The notes under the pieces were generated by a model. It was given only the letters and a program-made list of their open reading frames with translations. It had not been told where the DNA came from and did no database searches. Positions 8,601 through 16,135 of a DNA stretch of 42,297 nucleotides are shown one piece after another. The stretch lies in the IMG/VR virus record IMGVR_UViG_3300007540_000031, positions 1 to 42,297 of that record; one strand, written 5' to 3'. Numbering within the stretch: the first letter of the stretch is position 1; each line of letters opens with the position of its first letter. The position numbers were made by a program, and so were the translations under genes. This DNA is from a virus.

Positions 8601-10810
8601 TTTATAGGGAGGGACAACCAGATGTACCTAGGTCTGTTAGAAAAGGAACTAAAAGCGGTAAAGGTATATTTGTTCCAAGACGAGGCTCTATTGAACCAGT
8701 AGATAATGTATTTTCAAACATGAATATTTTTGTTCAAGCAGGTATTACTCAAGGTATAGCAAATAAAACAGCACTTCAAAAAATAAGAACAGCTCAAGAA
8801 GTTCAACTAGAAGATGCTTTAATTGTAAGACCTACTGCAGAAAGAACACCAGGGTTTGAAGAAAACGCAGTAGAAGTAAGTGAAATTGATTCTAATGGTA
8901 AACAAAAAAAACAACTGTATGAATATTCCAATGTAATGTATGCAAACGCTACCAACGGGGCTGCAAAAGCTATGGATATGGGGAATGTATTTGCTAATGC
9001 GTCTACATTGTTAAGAGACCAAATTGTTTTAAACCCTGTATTTGGAGTAGCTCAAACATTTATACAGGATATGTATAGTGCAATGTATACCTCGGGATTA
9101 AGATATGGTTGGCTTATAATTCCTTTAAGAGTATTAAAAGAATTTCCTTTAACTATATTAAATTTAAGTAGCACTCATAATAAATTAAGTAAATTTGGAG
9201 CTGTTGGAGGCTATGCATTTAAACAAAATGATAATACTATTGATTCAGATATAAATGCTCCTGGATTTTATAATGCTTTAATAAGAAGATTAAGTCGCAT
9301 TCCGGGAACTAACCTACCCACAGGTTTAACTCAAGCAGGTGCTATAAGAGTAGGTGATACAAAATTATCTATAGGTGGTCTTTTAAATAGAATTGCTATG
9401 GCTTCTGATAACTCTGTAAGACAAGCAGTATATGAACAAGCGTTATTAGAAAACAAAAGTCAAAGAAGAGCCCTTGAAATGGCTTTTGAAATAATTAACT
9501 TTAGAAAAACAGGAGACCACAAAATAGTTACTGCTGCAAGACAGTATATTCCTTTCTTTGGAGCTGCTCTACAAGCACTATCTGTACAAGGCAAAGTCAT
9601 ACAAGGACTTGTTAAACAACAATCAGGAGTAACTCCTACTGATTTAAAAGAAGCACGAATAAACTTTTTTATTACTTGGGCTGGAACAGCAGGTATAACT
9701 TTGTTGTATAACATATTAATGGACGACGAAGAAGATAAAATAATAGAATCCTTTTCTCCTCAACCTATGTCTAAAGAACTTAAAAAACAACTTAGAGACG
9801 TAAGAAAAAACTTTGGTCAACTGGATAACAAAATTAGGGATAGAAGATTTATTATAGGAGATGATGGATTTCATTTAACTCTTCGTCCAGACTTTTTTAC
9901 TTACATAGGAAAAATAATACCCGAACAAACATACCAAACTATAATTGCAGAAAATCAAGACGCTGCTAAATTTTGGACTAGTATTAAAAGAAATTTAAGA
10001 GAGATAGTATCATTAAACTTAATACCTCAATTAGTACGTCCTTTAGTAGATGTGTATTATAACCAAGACAGCAGAACAGGAAGACCAATTATTCCTAGAA
10101 GAATGGAAGAACTTACTCCTGAAATGCAGTCTACTCCAGGTACTTCTGAAGCAGCTAAAAAAATAGGGGGTATTATTGGGTACTCTCCTATACTAGTAGA
10201 TTATTTCTTTAGACAATATACAGGGTACACTGGAGGTTTAGTATCAATGCTATCCGATGCATACTTCTTAGAAGCTGATACCAATCCTCTTAGAAAAAAT
10301 AGACCTGCTAAAACCACAAGAGATCAAATAGCTTCTTTTCCTGGTATGACTAACTTCTTTTCAAGAGATAAAGATAATAGATTTATGTCTGATTTCTATG
10401 AATTAAAAAATAAAACATCTCAAGTTGCTGCTATATTTAACGCTTTAAATAAATCTCCTAACCCTGAAGATGGACTTAAAGCTCAAAAATTTCTTAATGA
10501 AGGTAATAATCAAAAACTTTATGATGCAAATCAAAGAATAGAAGTTATACAAAACACACTTACTAAAATAAGACAACGTCGTCAAAATATTTATGACCAA
10601 CCTGCAAACGCTATGTATGATGGTAGACTAATGACAGATGAATTTAAACGATTATTATTAAAAGATTTAGACCGACAAGAAGTTAATGCTCTTGACACCA
10701 TACATAATATAAGAGTAGGTATTTATGGGACTAATCCTTTTTATAAAAAAGATACAGAAGAGTCTTTCCCTGGATTTGATATGACTGATTTACTTGATAA
10801 AGGTAGCTAA
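2642..10810 (+). CDS. Giant polyvalent virion protein with metallopeptidase-like domain
   Basis: 2722 residues, start ATG with AGGA upstream. The N-terminus has three near-identical copies of VEQALRDGYTQEQI (about residues 5-18, 62-75, 90-103). A Gly/Ala hydrophobic stretch follows (about 185-235), then charged coiled regions. A zincin-like motif HEIGAH lies at about residues 863-868 with a downstream EVIANIAED that could supply a further ligand. After it come segments typical of phage and plasmid polyvalent proteins: FYSPLEKAI...DWLDMLQRRKDIL near 1000-1065 and VLFVEEVQSDW near 1368. The C-terminal third (LLRDQIVLNPVFG near 2130, and a hydrophobic segment near 2345) resembles large polyvalent protein-associated C-terminal domains. 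Such proteins are packaged and delivered into the host with the DNA. The peptidase activity is inferred from the motif only. It converges with the minus-strand gene next to it, overlapping by 4 bases. Confidence 0.7.
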   Translation: MAFDVEQALRDGYTQEQIDAYIQQNNITPKPIEEVTEEVTEEVITAPTPQPSPEPTQKTFNVEQALRDGYTQEQIDKHLKLKERKKTFNVEQALRDGYTQEQINTYLLEGPERAGFFEAAFGTLGDQFDMADVGLSTILPGGKDANQAAAEQIKQQQTEPQGAKFSYAAIENAFKRGGIEGVKELVLQLPGGAGTALGAIGPSIAAGIAGGVVGGPVGALVAIAAASFLPNLGGNVIEQAGADIAEGRPLDIEVATAVTAALAQAGIDVVPFKVSKALKKLVGIKPKVGPELTKKIAEQGLTKAIGKDAAGIIAAELPAEISQEIIQKYQAGVDPFTPEAMAEYKEVGAVVALTGGLGVYTGPKTRSQARRAIEIEETEKAEKDFEDENKKDPRGKKVKSILDDEKGKIKVEEEEASARKISRTKLTTINEEMLKDLGISPKTNAGKELLGKDITDLDNIEMIERILDNENLTVKSNKKAVENFKRKLKRDRKKILKAQKEALNEESTLKGKRTRARDKLSNKSKSVVTTGTGSSDTNSMDTNQSGAGESVSGARISDDTLKKVRAKAKKDSEILSPYNRGFVDSERAIEQHLGKEAAAEYRRLVDIESKRKVEEYQKKQKSKRKKQKAVPKKTTDFSSSDIRKEQEKQFADAVVNASEKELNEAGFESYIDIDKDGNETKKYREIKTKKPLFAKEPTDTEKKLTEIRKRKKLAIETFRNQTEQDGGIPSPAYRKPIIQLQQMEDELVKQDSKEKKEIADQKRKDDLPPEQQELFSKTEESIPDTGETQQSIMGSFVEEFGNNVNLGVRRGILNIVDTVANLPSSIPNLDSLPANVKAIYFDGKAYFIADRITKEDAPRMLLHEIGAHYGLEGMLGKANYDRTVKSLRSKKESDKEIKAAFDYVRDNYPELNESSNDFIQEVIANIAEDSPQNTVFRKIVGYIKNFLSKLGMGWDVDNISVAQIQDMVQHSVRVALSQPEVSSDTKASLASKDENTAGNIFYSPLEKAINNQKMEKMPIEDWKVYLIKRAKKQGFTNQLDATGILDWLDMLQRRKDILDKNLPNAPIDIDGFDLDNRGRLSKSDILAWLGQYDITVVDVIPEGPLTESEIENMREERREYEKSGYGEYERDNLREAIEAEAGFVDDSIPGVFRVFGSQNRDADPKYTDEPYMIFVDKNLLDDEKEMTPIDVVASQTNEGTIIDRGPVQAYINLAKEKGWNIEIIDEGPYAPARALEEYRTGEDQAYDYLYEIHNPQIEKVDKKFELVYNSMIEERVDNYIREVIEDNEQRRYAGMQRTEAQGDVFDSDDTFLPQEYFEIILSLDNTGTSPKYGSSSNIFESSHWEGVNNPILHIRADIRYDSKNNRVLFVEEVQSDWAEKIRKGYYPELAAAFVEDTQLWTKLAVKRIIRLAAEQDVDKVAFLNSEQALINHNRSDKGADYYNTILPSVARKTINNLENTSRQELETIVFKPRYKPDNKTLDLLFEIFNTRDLNPTTQEEINKFLELRTKLTRKLNAIYPTKGPISFEWAYGLAKTLSEVTNLERDYIHRTEYETTPDLLNPATRDEAKRSIRNELSQYQLTKNRMEAAEKKLAALKRENNLLRIEINRFEALLNKETDPFKSNDMRQELKRLYNEREKIRDNNSRLVDTGMELRRNFDAYKFEFLRNLLEKNIIIRPELTNEHKGFTLTPRLKKVAEAGMPLFAKQGSKTRKQLMQEIEDGKTNKEKLNDKRKKVGKKTDDPADPFYKSNKTLGEKVRGFQNGVFGYDIGLYNKLKDEIVRVSKSKSVQESKKFIEDTLAKISIAQAVHAETLAGAFKQLGGIVFNPTIEKFEIIQDANNLKSIEKKVRQFAETNFKKGLVLTQDDVIAAEKFISQAITALQFKRIVENNKKLEADARLLVRQGKEAEAKKVMEGYILVDQTEAQLDAMTDRFNQYPELKEIQQSWIGVKNNVLQFLLESEVIDQEQFDAYTLEGGVIKNDVFIPLYREGQPDVPRSVRKGTKSGKGIFVPRRGSIEPVDNVFSNMNIFVQAGITQGIANKTALQKIRTAQEVQLEDALIVRPTAERTPGFEENAVEVSEIDSNGKQKKQLYEYSNVMYANATNGAAKAMDMGNVFANASTLLRDQIVLNPVFGVAQTFIQDMYSAMYTSGLRYGWLIIPLRVLKEFPLTILNLSSTHNKLSKFGAVGGYAFKQNDNTIDSDINAPGFYNALIRRLSRIPGTNLPTGLTQAGAIRVGDTKLSIGGLLNRIAMASDNSVRQAVYEQALLENKSQRRALEMAFEIINFRKTGDHKIVTAARQYIPFFGAALQALSVQGKVIQGLVKQQSGVTPTDLKEARINFFITWAGTAGITLLYNILMDDEEDKIIESFSPQPMSKELKKQLRDVRKNFGQLDNKIRDRRFIIGDDGFHLTLRPDFFTYIGKIIPEQTYQTIIAENQDAAKFWTSIKRNLREIVSLNLIPQLVRPLVDVYYNQDSRTGRPIIPRRMEELTPEMQSTPGTSEAAKKIGGIIGYSPILVDYFFRQYTGYTGGLVSMLSDAYFLEADTNPLRKNRPAKTTRDQIASFPGMTNFFSRDKDNRFMSDFYELKNKTSQVAAIFNALNKSPNPEDGLKAQKFLNEGNNQKLYDANQRIEVIQNTLTKIRQRRQNIYDQPANAMYDGRLMTDEFKRLLLKDLDRQEVNALDTIHNIRVGIYGTNPFYKKDTEESFPGFDMTDLLDKGS
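2654..2949 (+). repeat. Three identical 41-base direct repeats inside the giant virion gene
   Basis: The same 41 bases, starting GTAGAACAAGCATTAAGAGA, occur at 2654-2694, 2825-2865 and 2909-2949. They encode the VEQALRDGYTQEQI unit. Identity at the DNA level, including synonymous positions, points to recent duplication or gene-conversion-like homogenisation. Between copies 1 and 2 is a micro-repeat of GAAGTTACTGAA units encoding EEVTEEVTEEV. Confidence 0.9.
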
Positions 10811-11001
10811 CCTATTCTCCAAGCTCTAACACCCAGATGATTATCTTTTGATGTAGCAAACGTTTTAACTTTTATTCCTGCTCTTTTAGCCCCTGACTCT
10901 ATTGCATATATCATGTGAGAAGTTTTAAGAGTAGGCACAAAAAAACTTTCCCCTATCTCCATACCATCAAAAGGAAAGACCCATTCTATTTCCTCATACA
11001 A
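10807..11001 (-). CDS. Small protein of unknown function
   Basis: 64 residues, last gene of the minus-strand replication operon. Its start overlaps the end of the primase-helicase gene by 8 bases, and its stop overlaps the stop of the converging giant virion gene by 4 bases. The sequence contains FPFDGMEIGESFFVP and ends HLGVRAWRIG. The pattern (predicted strand, turn, helix AIESGAKRAG, then a positively charged strand) resembles small phage proteins of unknown role found next to replication genes. No motif assigns a function. Confidence 0.6.
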   Translation of the reverse strand: MYEEIEWVFPFDGMEIGESFFVPTLKTSHMIYAIESGAKRAGIKVKTFATSKDNHLGVRAWRIG

Positions 11002-13840
11002 GTTCAGGGTCTATTTCCTTTATAACATCCTTTGGTAAGGTGTCAGTATTTATAATATAAGCATTAAGATTAAACTCATCTAAACCAGGCTTCCAACCTG
11101 ATGCCATTTTCTTACGTTTCTCTGTAATGTCTATACCAAGTTCTTTCATATTATGTATAAACACTTTAGGAGATATACTTTCTTCTTCTATCAACCACTT
11201 TCTAAATGTAGACTTAACAATACACAGTTCTTTTTTGTCGGTATCAAGTCTAATAAGAAGTTGATTTCTAGGCTCTACAATAACCTTGTTCTCATGTATT
11301 TCTAGTATAGAGTTATTGTTCTTAGATATAAATTCTCCAACCAAGGATTGGTAGTTTCTATCGGCACCCTTCTCTACATTATCTCGAATATCTAACATCT
11401 CACCTACTACTTTTTTAAATACTCTATCTATATCAATACTTACAATGTTAGCTTGATGCGCTATCTCTCCTGATACCATAGCTACGGAAACTAAATTCTC
11501 ATAAAATCTGTATGCAGTGTCATCACCAAAGTCTGTTTTAAATTTAGTTACCCAATAGTCTAACTTTTTATCTATCTCACTTCTTTCATACTTTAGTAAT
11601 GCCTTAATAAACTCTGGACCTGCCCATCCATGATTAGTTAGTAGAGGATTAAACATGTTACGCCCTTCAGCAGGGTTATCTACAAGTATCTGAGGTTTAT
11701 GTAAGTAAAACTCAATAAGTCTTGCTATCTCACCATTAGGGTCTTTCTTAGTAATAGTTAGTTTATCTATCAAAGAGTGATTAGTAGTAAACATTCCTAT
11801 GAGTGATGCATTATCTTCGTGTTCTCTTTCAGCATTGATAGATGCTTGCATGCGAAGCTTGGCTTTACCTTGAGATATTTTATGAATAGTTTGGGACAAC
11901 AATGTCCCATCCATGTTACCTACTTCATCTAATCCCATAGGTATGTTATGTAAACCTAAAAACCTACCTGTTAATGCATTGTTAGTCGTTTCTAATACAG
12001 ACAAGTGTTTAGGATGCCCCCATATACTTAAAGCTGAATACAAAGCACCCGTCTTGCCTGCACCTGTATCTCCTGTCAAAGATATACTTACCCCTGAAGT
12101 AGAAGTGTAAGGCATTAAAGCTGAACCAAAGCCTGCCAACATAACAAAAGCATGCAACTCTAGTCCTGGTTGATTTAACTTATTCATAACTTCTTTCCAT
12201 TTATTAAAGTCACCACCTCTTTCTAAGTGCCGTGATATGTTATGACATAATGCAGATGTAGGACTACTTACTTCTTCTCCATTTCTTTTTATTTCTATCT
12301 CTCCTATAACAAACGCATCTTCGTTAGGAGTCCAACCCATTTGAGTTCTCATTCTTGATGCAGCTTTGTCAGCTTGTAAATATGTACCCCATGCTACTAA
12401 GTAATCCATAATAAGTTTCCATTGATTGTTTTTAGGGTTAAATAACACCCCGTTTTTTGATACCAACTTTCGTAGTTCATTACCATCGTATATTATACTA
12501 AACGGTATATAAAATTCTGCAGGTTCATCGTGAGGTGGGTCCATCTTCATAAGCATGCAGTTACCTTCATGTGAACTAATAACTCTCTTCAGTGAATAAA
12601 AATCATAAGTAGAAACAAGTTGTGTCTTCTGTTCTACTAACTGCCCATTCTCGTCATAGACTGGTGCAGGTTTAAAGTATATACCACCACTCTGACCTCT
12701 ATAAAATCCCTCTCGTTCTATCTCTGAGGGAAGTCCTTGTAGACTGGTAGTTACCGAAGGTACTCCGTTAGGTAATATTTCTTTTTTAGTTACTATAGGA
12801 TTTCTAGTAGTAGGAGCAGGAACAAATACTTTGCCTAATACTAAAGGGTTAGTAATCTTCCCTTGATGTGGACACTGTTCGCATACCCCAGGATTAAGAT
12901 TATCAAAGACAGTGCATGATTGAGGTTTATCTTGTGTTTGATTAGCTTTTCTTTCAGTACCTTCTTTAGTATATCCAGGGTAATCTTGAGATAATCCATG
13001 TATCGCTGTGTCTCTATCTATACAATGTTGTGCTATTGATAACCCTGCGTACCACAAAGGTTCTGGTAAAGATGTTCTATTCCTAATGATGTGTCTTATC
13101 TGTAAACAACCCTCAGTTGATTCTTCGTCTAAACTTTTAGTAGCTAGTGTATCAAACTTAGAGGAATAGTTATCCACACCGTTAAGTTTACGAGATACTT
13201 CTGATAGTTTAGTTTTTACTATCTCTTCTAAAGGCATAACGACTTCGCCTAAAAACTGTTTGAACATACTAAACTGATATACTTGAGTAGTTTGGTCAAG
13301 TATTTTAGTAGGGGTTGGGGGGTTAGACTTAAAGTTTAATGTATCTGGGCATCTAAGTATTCGAGCTTTGTCTGCCGTAACGGCAGGGTCAATGTTAAGT
13401 CCACTACTTAAACACAACTGTTTAAATTTTTCTGCATAGAGTTTCCACTCTTGCACTGGAACATCTTGGTCAAGCATCCAGTAAGCATGTATACCATTAC
13501 CGCTATCGACAGTAACTGGCGGTGGTAATTCTTGTGATTGTATAAATTTTTCTAACGCGTCTAACGCTTCCTGTTTACTATCGAAGTCTTTAGTTTCTCC
13601 TACGTCTAAATCTACAAAGAAAGACTTAAGGTACTTAGAGTTTTTTCTACTATGTCCATCAAAGCTTGCCATGCCAATAAATACATGATTATCTTCTTTT
13701 TTATCTTCTATAGTAGAAACTAACTCCTCTATGGATTCAACAAAGATATGACGCATATGAGCCCCTTCACCCGAGGGTAGAACAGCGACACAATAGGTAC
13801 CTGATGTAGGTAATAAGTTTTTATAGAAGTCTAGACTCAT
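10994..13840 (-). CDS. Primase-helicase: AEP-like primase plus DUF927-type helicase domain
   Basis: 948 residues; ATG overlaps the stop of the upstream helix-turn-helix gene (ATGA), so it is translationally coupled. Residues about 70-170 carry the motif set of archaeo-eukaryotic primases of the RepB-primase type: DLD (D77, D79), SGNGIHAYW (H118) and RILRCPDTLNFK. A Cys cluster (CTVFDNLNPGVCEQCPHQG, near 308-325) may bind zinc. The C-terminal half has a Walker A-like GDTGAGKTG near residue 590 and LDEVGN near 640, in a context typical of DUF927 superfamily helicases. It is predicted to prime and unwind DNA at the phage fork, together with DNA polymerase A and the DNA-binding protein encoded nearby. 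Confidence 0.8.
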   Translation of the reverse strand: MSLDFYKNLLPTSGTYCVAVLPSGEGAHMRHIFVESIEELVSTIEDKKEDNHVFIGMASFDGHSRKNSKYLKSFFVDLDVGETKDFDSKQEALDALEKFIQSQELPPPVTVDSGNGIHAYWMLDQDVPVQEWKLYAEKFKQLCLSSGLNIDPAVTADKARILRCPDTLNFKSNPPTPTKILDQTTQVYQFSMFKQFLGEVVMPLEEIVKTKLSEVSRKLNGVDNYSSKFDTLATKSLDEESTEGCLQIRHIIRNRTSLPEPLWYAGLSIAQHCIDRDTAIHGLSQDYPGYTKEGTERKANQTQDKPQSCTVFDNLNPGVCEQCPHQGKITNPLVLGKVFVPAPTTRNPIVTKKEILPNGVPSVTTSLQGLPSEIEREGFYRGQSGGIYFKPAPVYDENGQLVEQKTQLVSTYDFYSLKRVISSHEGNCMLMKMDPPHDEPAEFYIPFSIIYDGNELRKLVSKNGVLFNPKNNQWKLIMDYLVAWGTYLQADKAASRMRTQMGWTPNEDAFVIGEIEIKRNGEEVSSPTSALCHNISRHLERGGDFNKWKEVMNKLNQPGLELHAFVMLAGFGSALMPYTSTSGVSISLTGDTGAGKTGALYSALSIWGHPKHLSVLETTNNALTGRFLGLHNIPMGLDEVGNMDGTLLSQTIHKISQGKAKLRMQASINAEREHEDNASLIGMFTTNHSLIDKLTITKKDPNGEIARLIEFYLHKPQILVDNPAEGRNMFNPLLTNHGWAGPEFIKALLKYERSEIDKKLDYWVTKFKTDFGDDTAYRFYENLVSVAMVSGEIAHQANIVSIDIDRVFKKVVGEMLDIRDNVEKGADRNYQSLVGEFISKNNNSILEIHENKVIVEPRNQLLIRLDTDKKELCIVKSTFRKWLIEEESISPKVFIHNMKELGIDITEKRKKMASGWKPGLDEFNLNAYIINTDTLPKDVIKEIDPELV

Positions 13841-14148
13841 AAGATAGGTCTAACTTCAGATTCTACAAATACTTTTGCACTAGCTAGATTATCAGCGGGT
13901 AATACACCATCTGCTAACCCTTGCTCAATTATATTTATAAATTTTTTTACCTTTATAATATTTCGTTGTCTTATGTCTCCACCTCTAAACCACGTATGCA
14001 AAGTCATACGAGATACACCTAATCCTTCAGCTACATATTTAATTGCTAAATTTGCTTTAATACACGCTCTAGCTAATTTAACTCCATCTTTAGATTCATT
14101 AGCTTTGTCTAATCCTAATATAAATCTTTCACTTAATGGTCGTGGCAT
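13837..14148 (-). CDS. Small helix-turn-helix DNA-binding protein
   Basis: 103 residues. Residues about 30-60 (AIKYVAEGLGVSRMTLHTWF) form a classical helix-turn-helix: the AEGLGVSRMTLHTWFRGG stretch matches the turn and recognition helix of Cro/XRE or resolvase-like domains. A strong GGAGG precedes the ATG, which overlaps the stop of the upstream gene. It sits inside the replication operon, directly ahead of the primase-helicase. It may be a transcriptional regulator of this operon or an origin-binding accessory protein; the sequence cannot separate these. It is the only clear helix-turn-helix regulator candidate in the window besides the 72-residue protein at 23.7 kb. Confidence 0.65.
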   Translation of the reverse strand: MPRPLSERFILGLDKANESKDGVKLARACIKANLAIKYVAEGLGVSRMTLHTWFRGGDIRQRNIIKVKKFINIIEQGLADGVLPADNLASAKVFVESEVRPIL

Positions 14149-14984
14149 TATTTATTCCTCCATTTATCTACTATTTTTTTAGCATCTTCTGCTTCTTGTG
14201 ATGTTTTAGTTATTACTTTATCTTCTGTAGTTGCTTCAAACGCTTCAAACTTAACTGCTTCTTTTTCAGTCGTAATGTCTGGTTGATAAACAGTTAACTT
14301 AATAGCGTTGTGAGCTGCTTGATTTTCACCTTGGTTTTTCACGGTATCTAAATCATAATCTTCAACTGCATCTACAGGAGAAAATAAAGCTCTTGGTTTT
14401 TGAGAGTTAGGGTCAAATTGCATTTTAGTCACAATCCTACCTGCACTTACATTATTATCTGCAAGCATTTGAATGTATGGTTTGAAAGGCCATTTACCTT
14501 TTTCTTCTTTTCCAAAACAAGAGTTAGAAGGAAGAACTAATTCTAAAATATCTCCACTTGGGTTATTAGCTAAAACTAAAGCCACTCTCCAAGATATTCT
14601 ACAAGAAGTTCCTACACCTCCATGGCCAGAGCCTCGCACACTGTGTGGACACGTATGACAAGACTCGGCTTGAGGTCTCCTTACTTCTTCATCTGGTTTA
14701 TTGGAATTGTTAGACCAACATACAGGACTCACTTTCTTCCCCTCTTCATACGAATCTTCATAATACACCCTAGACGGAGTATGTGCCATCTTGACTATTA
14801 TTATATTCATGATATAAGAGTCAGCCGTACTTACCTCTTTACCCCCAACTATTTTTCTAAACTTACCTCCTCTCAATGAAATACGTTTAGTCTGATTAGA
14901 GAAATTACTCTGTGATACTGCAATAGTATCTTCATCTAATCCTATGTTAGGGTTTTTTTCTAGTATGGCTTTGAGTTTATCCAT
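14148..14984 (-). CDS. Conserved Cys-rich phage protein of the replication operon
   Basis: 278 residues; starts 6 bases after the DNA-binding protein gene, without a strong Shine-Dalgarno, so probably coupled. A Cys/His cluster lies around residues 80-130: SPVCWSN, then ESCHTCPHSVRGSGHGG and TSCRISWRVAL, which could bind one zinc ion. The rest is beta-rich (DILELVLPSNSCFG) with an acidic C-terminus. I recognise the arrangement, with a partner of the gp2.5-like family next door, from marine phages, but no function has been assigned that I know of. A role in DNA replication or recombination is inferred from position. Confidence 0.55.
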   Translation of the reverse strand: MDKLKAILEKNPNIGLDEDTIAVSQSNFSNQTKRISLRGGKFRKIVGGKEVSTADSYIMNIIIVKMAHTPSRVYYEDSYEEGKKVSPVCWSNNSNKPDEEVRRPQAESCHTCPHSVRGSGHGGVGTSCRISWRVALVLANNPSGDILELVLPSNSCFGKEEKGKWPFKPYIQMLADNNVSAGRIVTKMQFDPNSQKPRALFSPVDAVEDYDLDTVKNQGENQAAHNAIKLTVYQPDITTEKEAVKFEAFEATTEDKVITKTSQEAEDAKKIVDKWRNK

Positions 14985-14990
14985 AAGCTT

Positions 14991-15677
14991 TTATTTTGCT
15001 CCCCACTTACTTACAATGTCGGCAATGTCTTTACTACCGTCATCAGTGGGTTGAGTCTTAACAACTTCTGGTTCAGGTACAACTTCAGCTACTTTTGGTT
15101 CAGGTACTATTCCACCTTCTTCAAAAATCTCTGCTGCTGTTTCCTTCTCAGCATGTACATAGCCTGTAGTTTCTTCAAAGCCAAAACGTCCAGCTCCTTC
15201 AGACCCTTCGACTAGTGCAATAACTTGTACTGCTCTAAGACGTAAGGCAACACCTGCTCCTACTGTCGGAGTAAAGTACGGAGATACAGAAGCATTTACG
15301 CGTACTTCTGAGCCTCCCCATATATTACTTCCTACCATCGTATTACCTTTGGCATCAAAGAGTGCAGGTTTATACATTGCTTTAGATTTGAATTTAAAAA
15401 TAACATTTCCAGTAGCTTGACCATTATCATCAAGCTCGTCTTGGTATGGGGGATTTGCTGTTTTTAATTCTTTCTTTTTTTGCTTCTTCATTTCAGATTG
15501 TAAATTCTCTGAAAAAACTTCATTGATTGTATCAACAATAGGTTTTGCATCATCCTTAGATAATACAAGATTTACTTTATACTCACCTTCTGTTGAAAAT
15601 TTAGTATCTGGTTTTGATAACCAAGGATACAAAGCTACTCCCGTAGGGGTAGTTACTAAAGTTGGCTGTTGTGCCAT
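14991..15677 (-). CDS. Single-stranded DNA-binding-like protein (T7 gp2.5-like / DUF2815-like)
   Basis: 228 residues, ATG preceded by AGGAGAA. The core has the look of phage OB-fold DNA-binding proteins: TPTGVALYPWLSKPDTKF near residue 10, EGEYKVNLVLS, VIFKFKSKAM, VNASVSPYFTPTVGAGVALR and a long acidic tail ending ADIVSKWGAK. An acidic C-terminal tail is typical of single-strand DNA-binding proteins, which use it to contact polymerase and helicase. It sits between the helicase/coiled-coil genes and the Cys-rich protein in the replication operon. The family name is my recognition from pattern, not a search result. Confidence 0.6.
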   Translation of the reverse strand: MAQQPTLVTTPTGVALYPWLSKPDTKFSTEGEYKVNLVLSKDDAKPIVDTINEVFSENLQSEMKKQKKKELKTANPPYQDELDDNGQATGNVIFKFKSKAMYKPALFDAKGNTMVGSNIWGGSEVRVNASVSPYFTPTVGAGVALRLRAVQVIALVEGSEGAGRFGFEETTGYVHAEKETAAEIFEEGGIVPEPKVAEVVPEPEVVKTQPTDDGSKDIADIVSKWGAK

Positions 15678-15688
15678 AATTATTTCTC

Positions 15689-16135
15689 CTATTTACTGGT
15701 TGGTTTACGTACTACAATATTGAACTCTCTCATGGAACTAATTCCTGGAGGTAGTCCTTCTTCGGTGCGACTAGATAAAAACTCTTTAAAGTTTGATTGG
15801 TGTATGCGTTGTTGTAATAACTCTACGGCCTTGTTATCTAACACAAAGTCTTTAAAATTAGTCCAATCAGAACATACATAATTTTCTTTTAAAGTTTTAA
15901 TAACCGTACCACTTGAAGTCTTGATGCTATCTGCACCTACTTCATTACAAGAGTGAAGCATCACTTGTTCTAATTGAGCAAGCTCGGCTTTTAGCTCTTG
16001 GTCTTTTTTTTGAAACTCTCTAGCACGTCTGTCTTTATCGTTTCGAATCGTTATATAAGCATTAACTACTTCATCTAACGGAATCTTATCGTTGTTGACA
16101 GGTTGTTCTAGAACTTCTTCTACTGAATCGTTCAT
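15689..16135 (-). CDS. Coiled-coil protein, possible Gp157/Gam-like accessory protein
   Basis: 148 residues; ATG overlaps the stop of the helicase gene (ATGA). Residues about 25-60 (KDRRAREFQKKDQELKAELA) predict a coiled coil. It is followed by SIKTSSGTVIKTLKENYVCS, a beta-hairpin pattern seen in Gp157-, Gam- and host-nuclease-inhibitor-like phage proteins, and by a C-terminal region rich in aromatic and charged residues (GLPPGISSMREFNIVVRKP). That C-terminal PPG-x-x-M-x-x-F motif is typical of such proteins in marine phages. Function unknown; a role alongside the helicase and DNA-binding protein is inferred from operon position. Confidence 0.5.
   Translation of the reverse strand: MNDSVEEVLEQPVNNDKIPLDEVVNAYITIRNDKDRRAREFQKKDQELKAELAQLEQVMLHSCNEVGADSIKTSSGTVIKTLKENYVCSDWTNFKDFVLDNKAVELLQQRIHQSNFKEFLSSRTEEGLPPGISSMREFNIVVRKPTSK

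Noticed and set aside
13501-13525. TATCGACAGTAACTGGCGG in the primase gene, resembling parts of both repeat families
   Set aside because: Only a half dyad and a partial second module, within a conserved primase motif region; best explained by chance.
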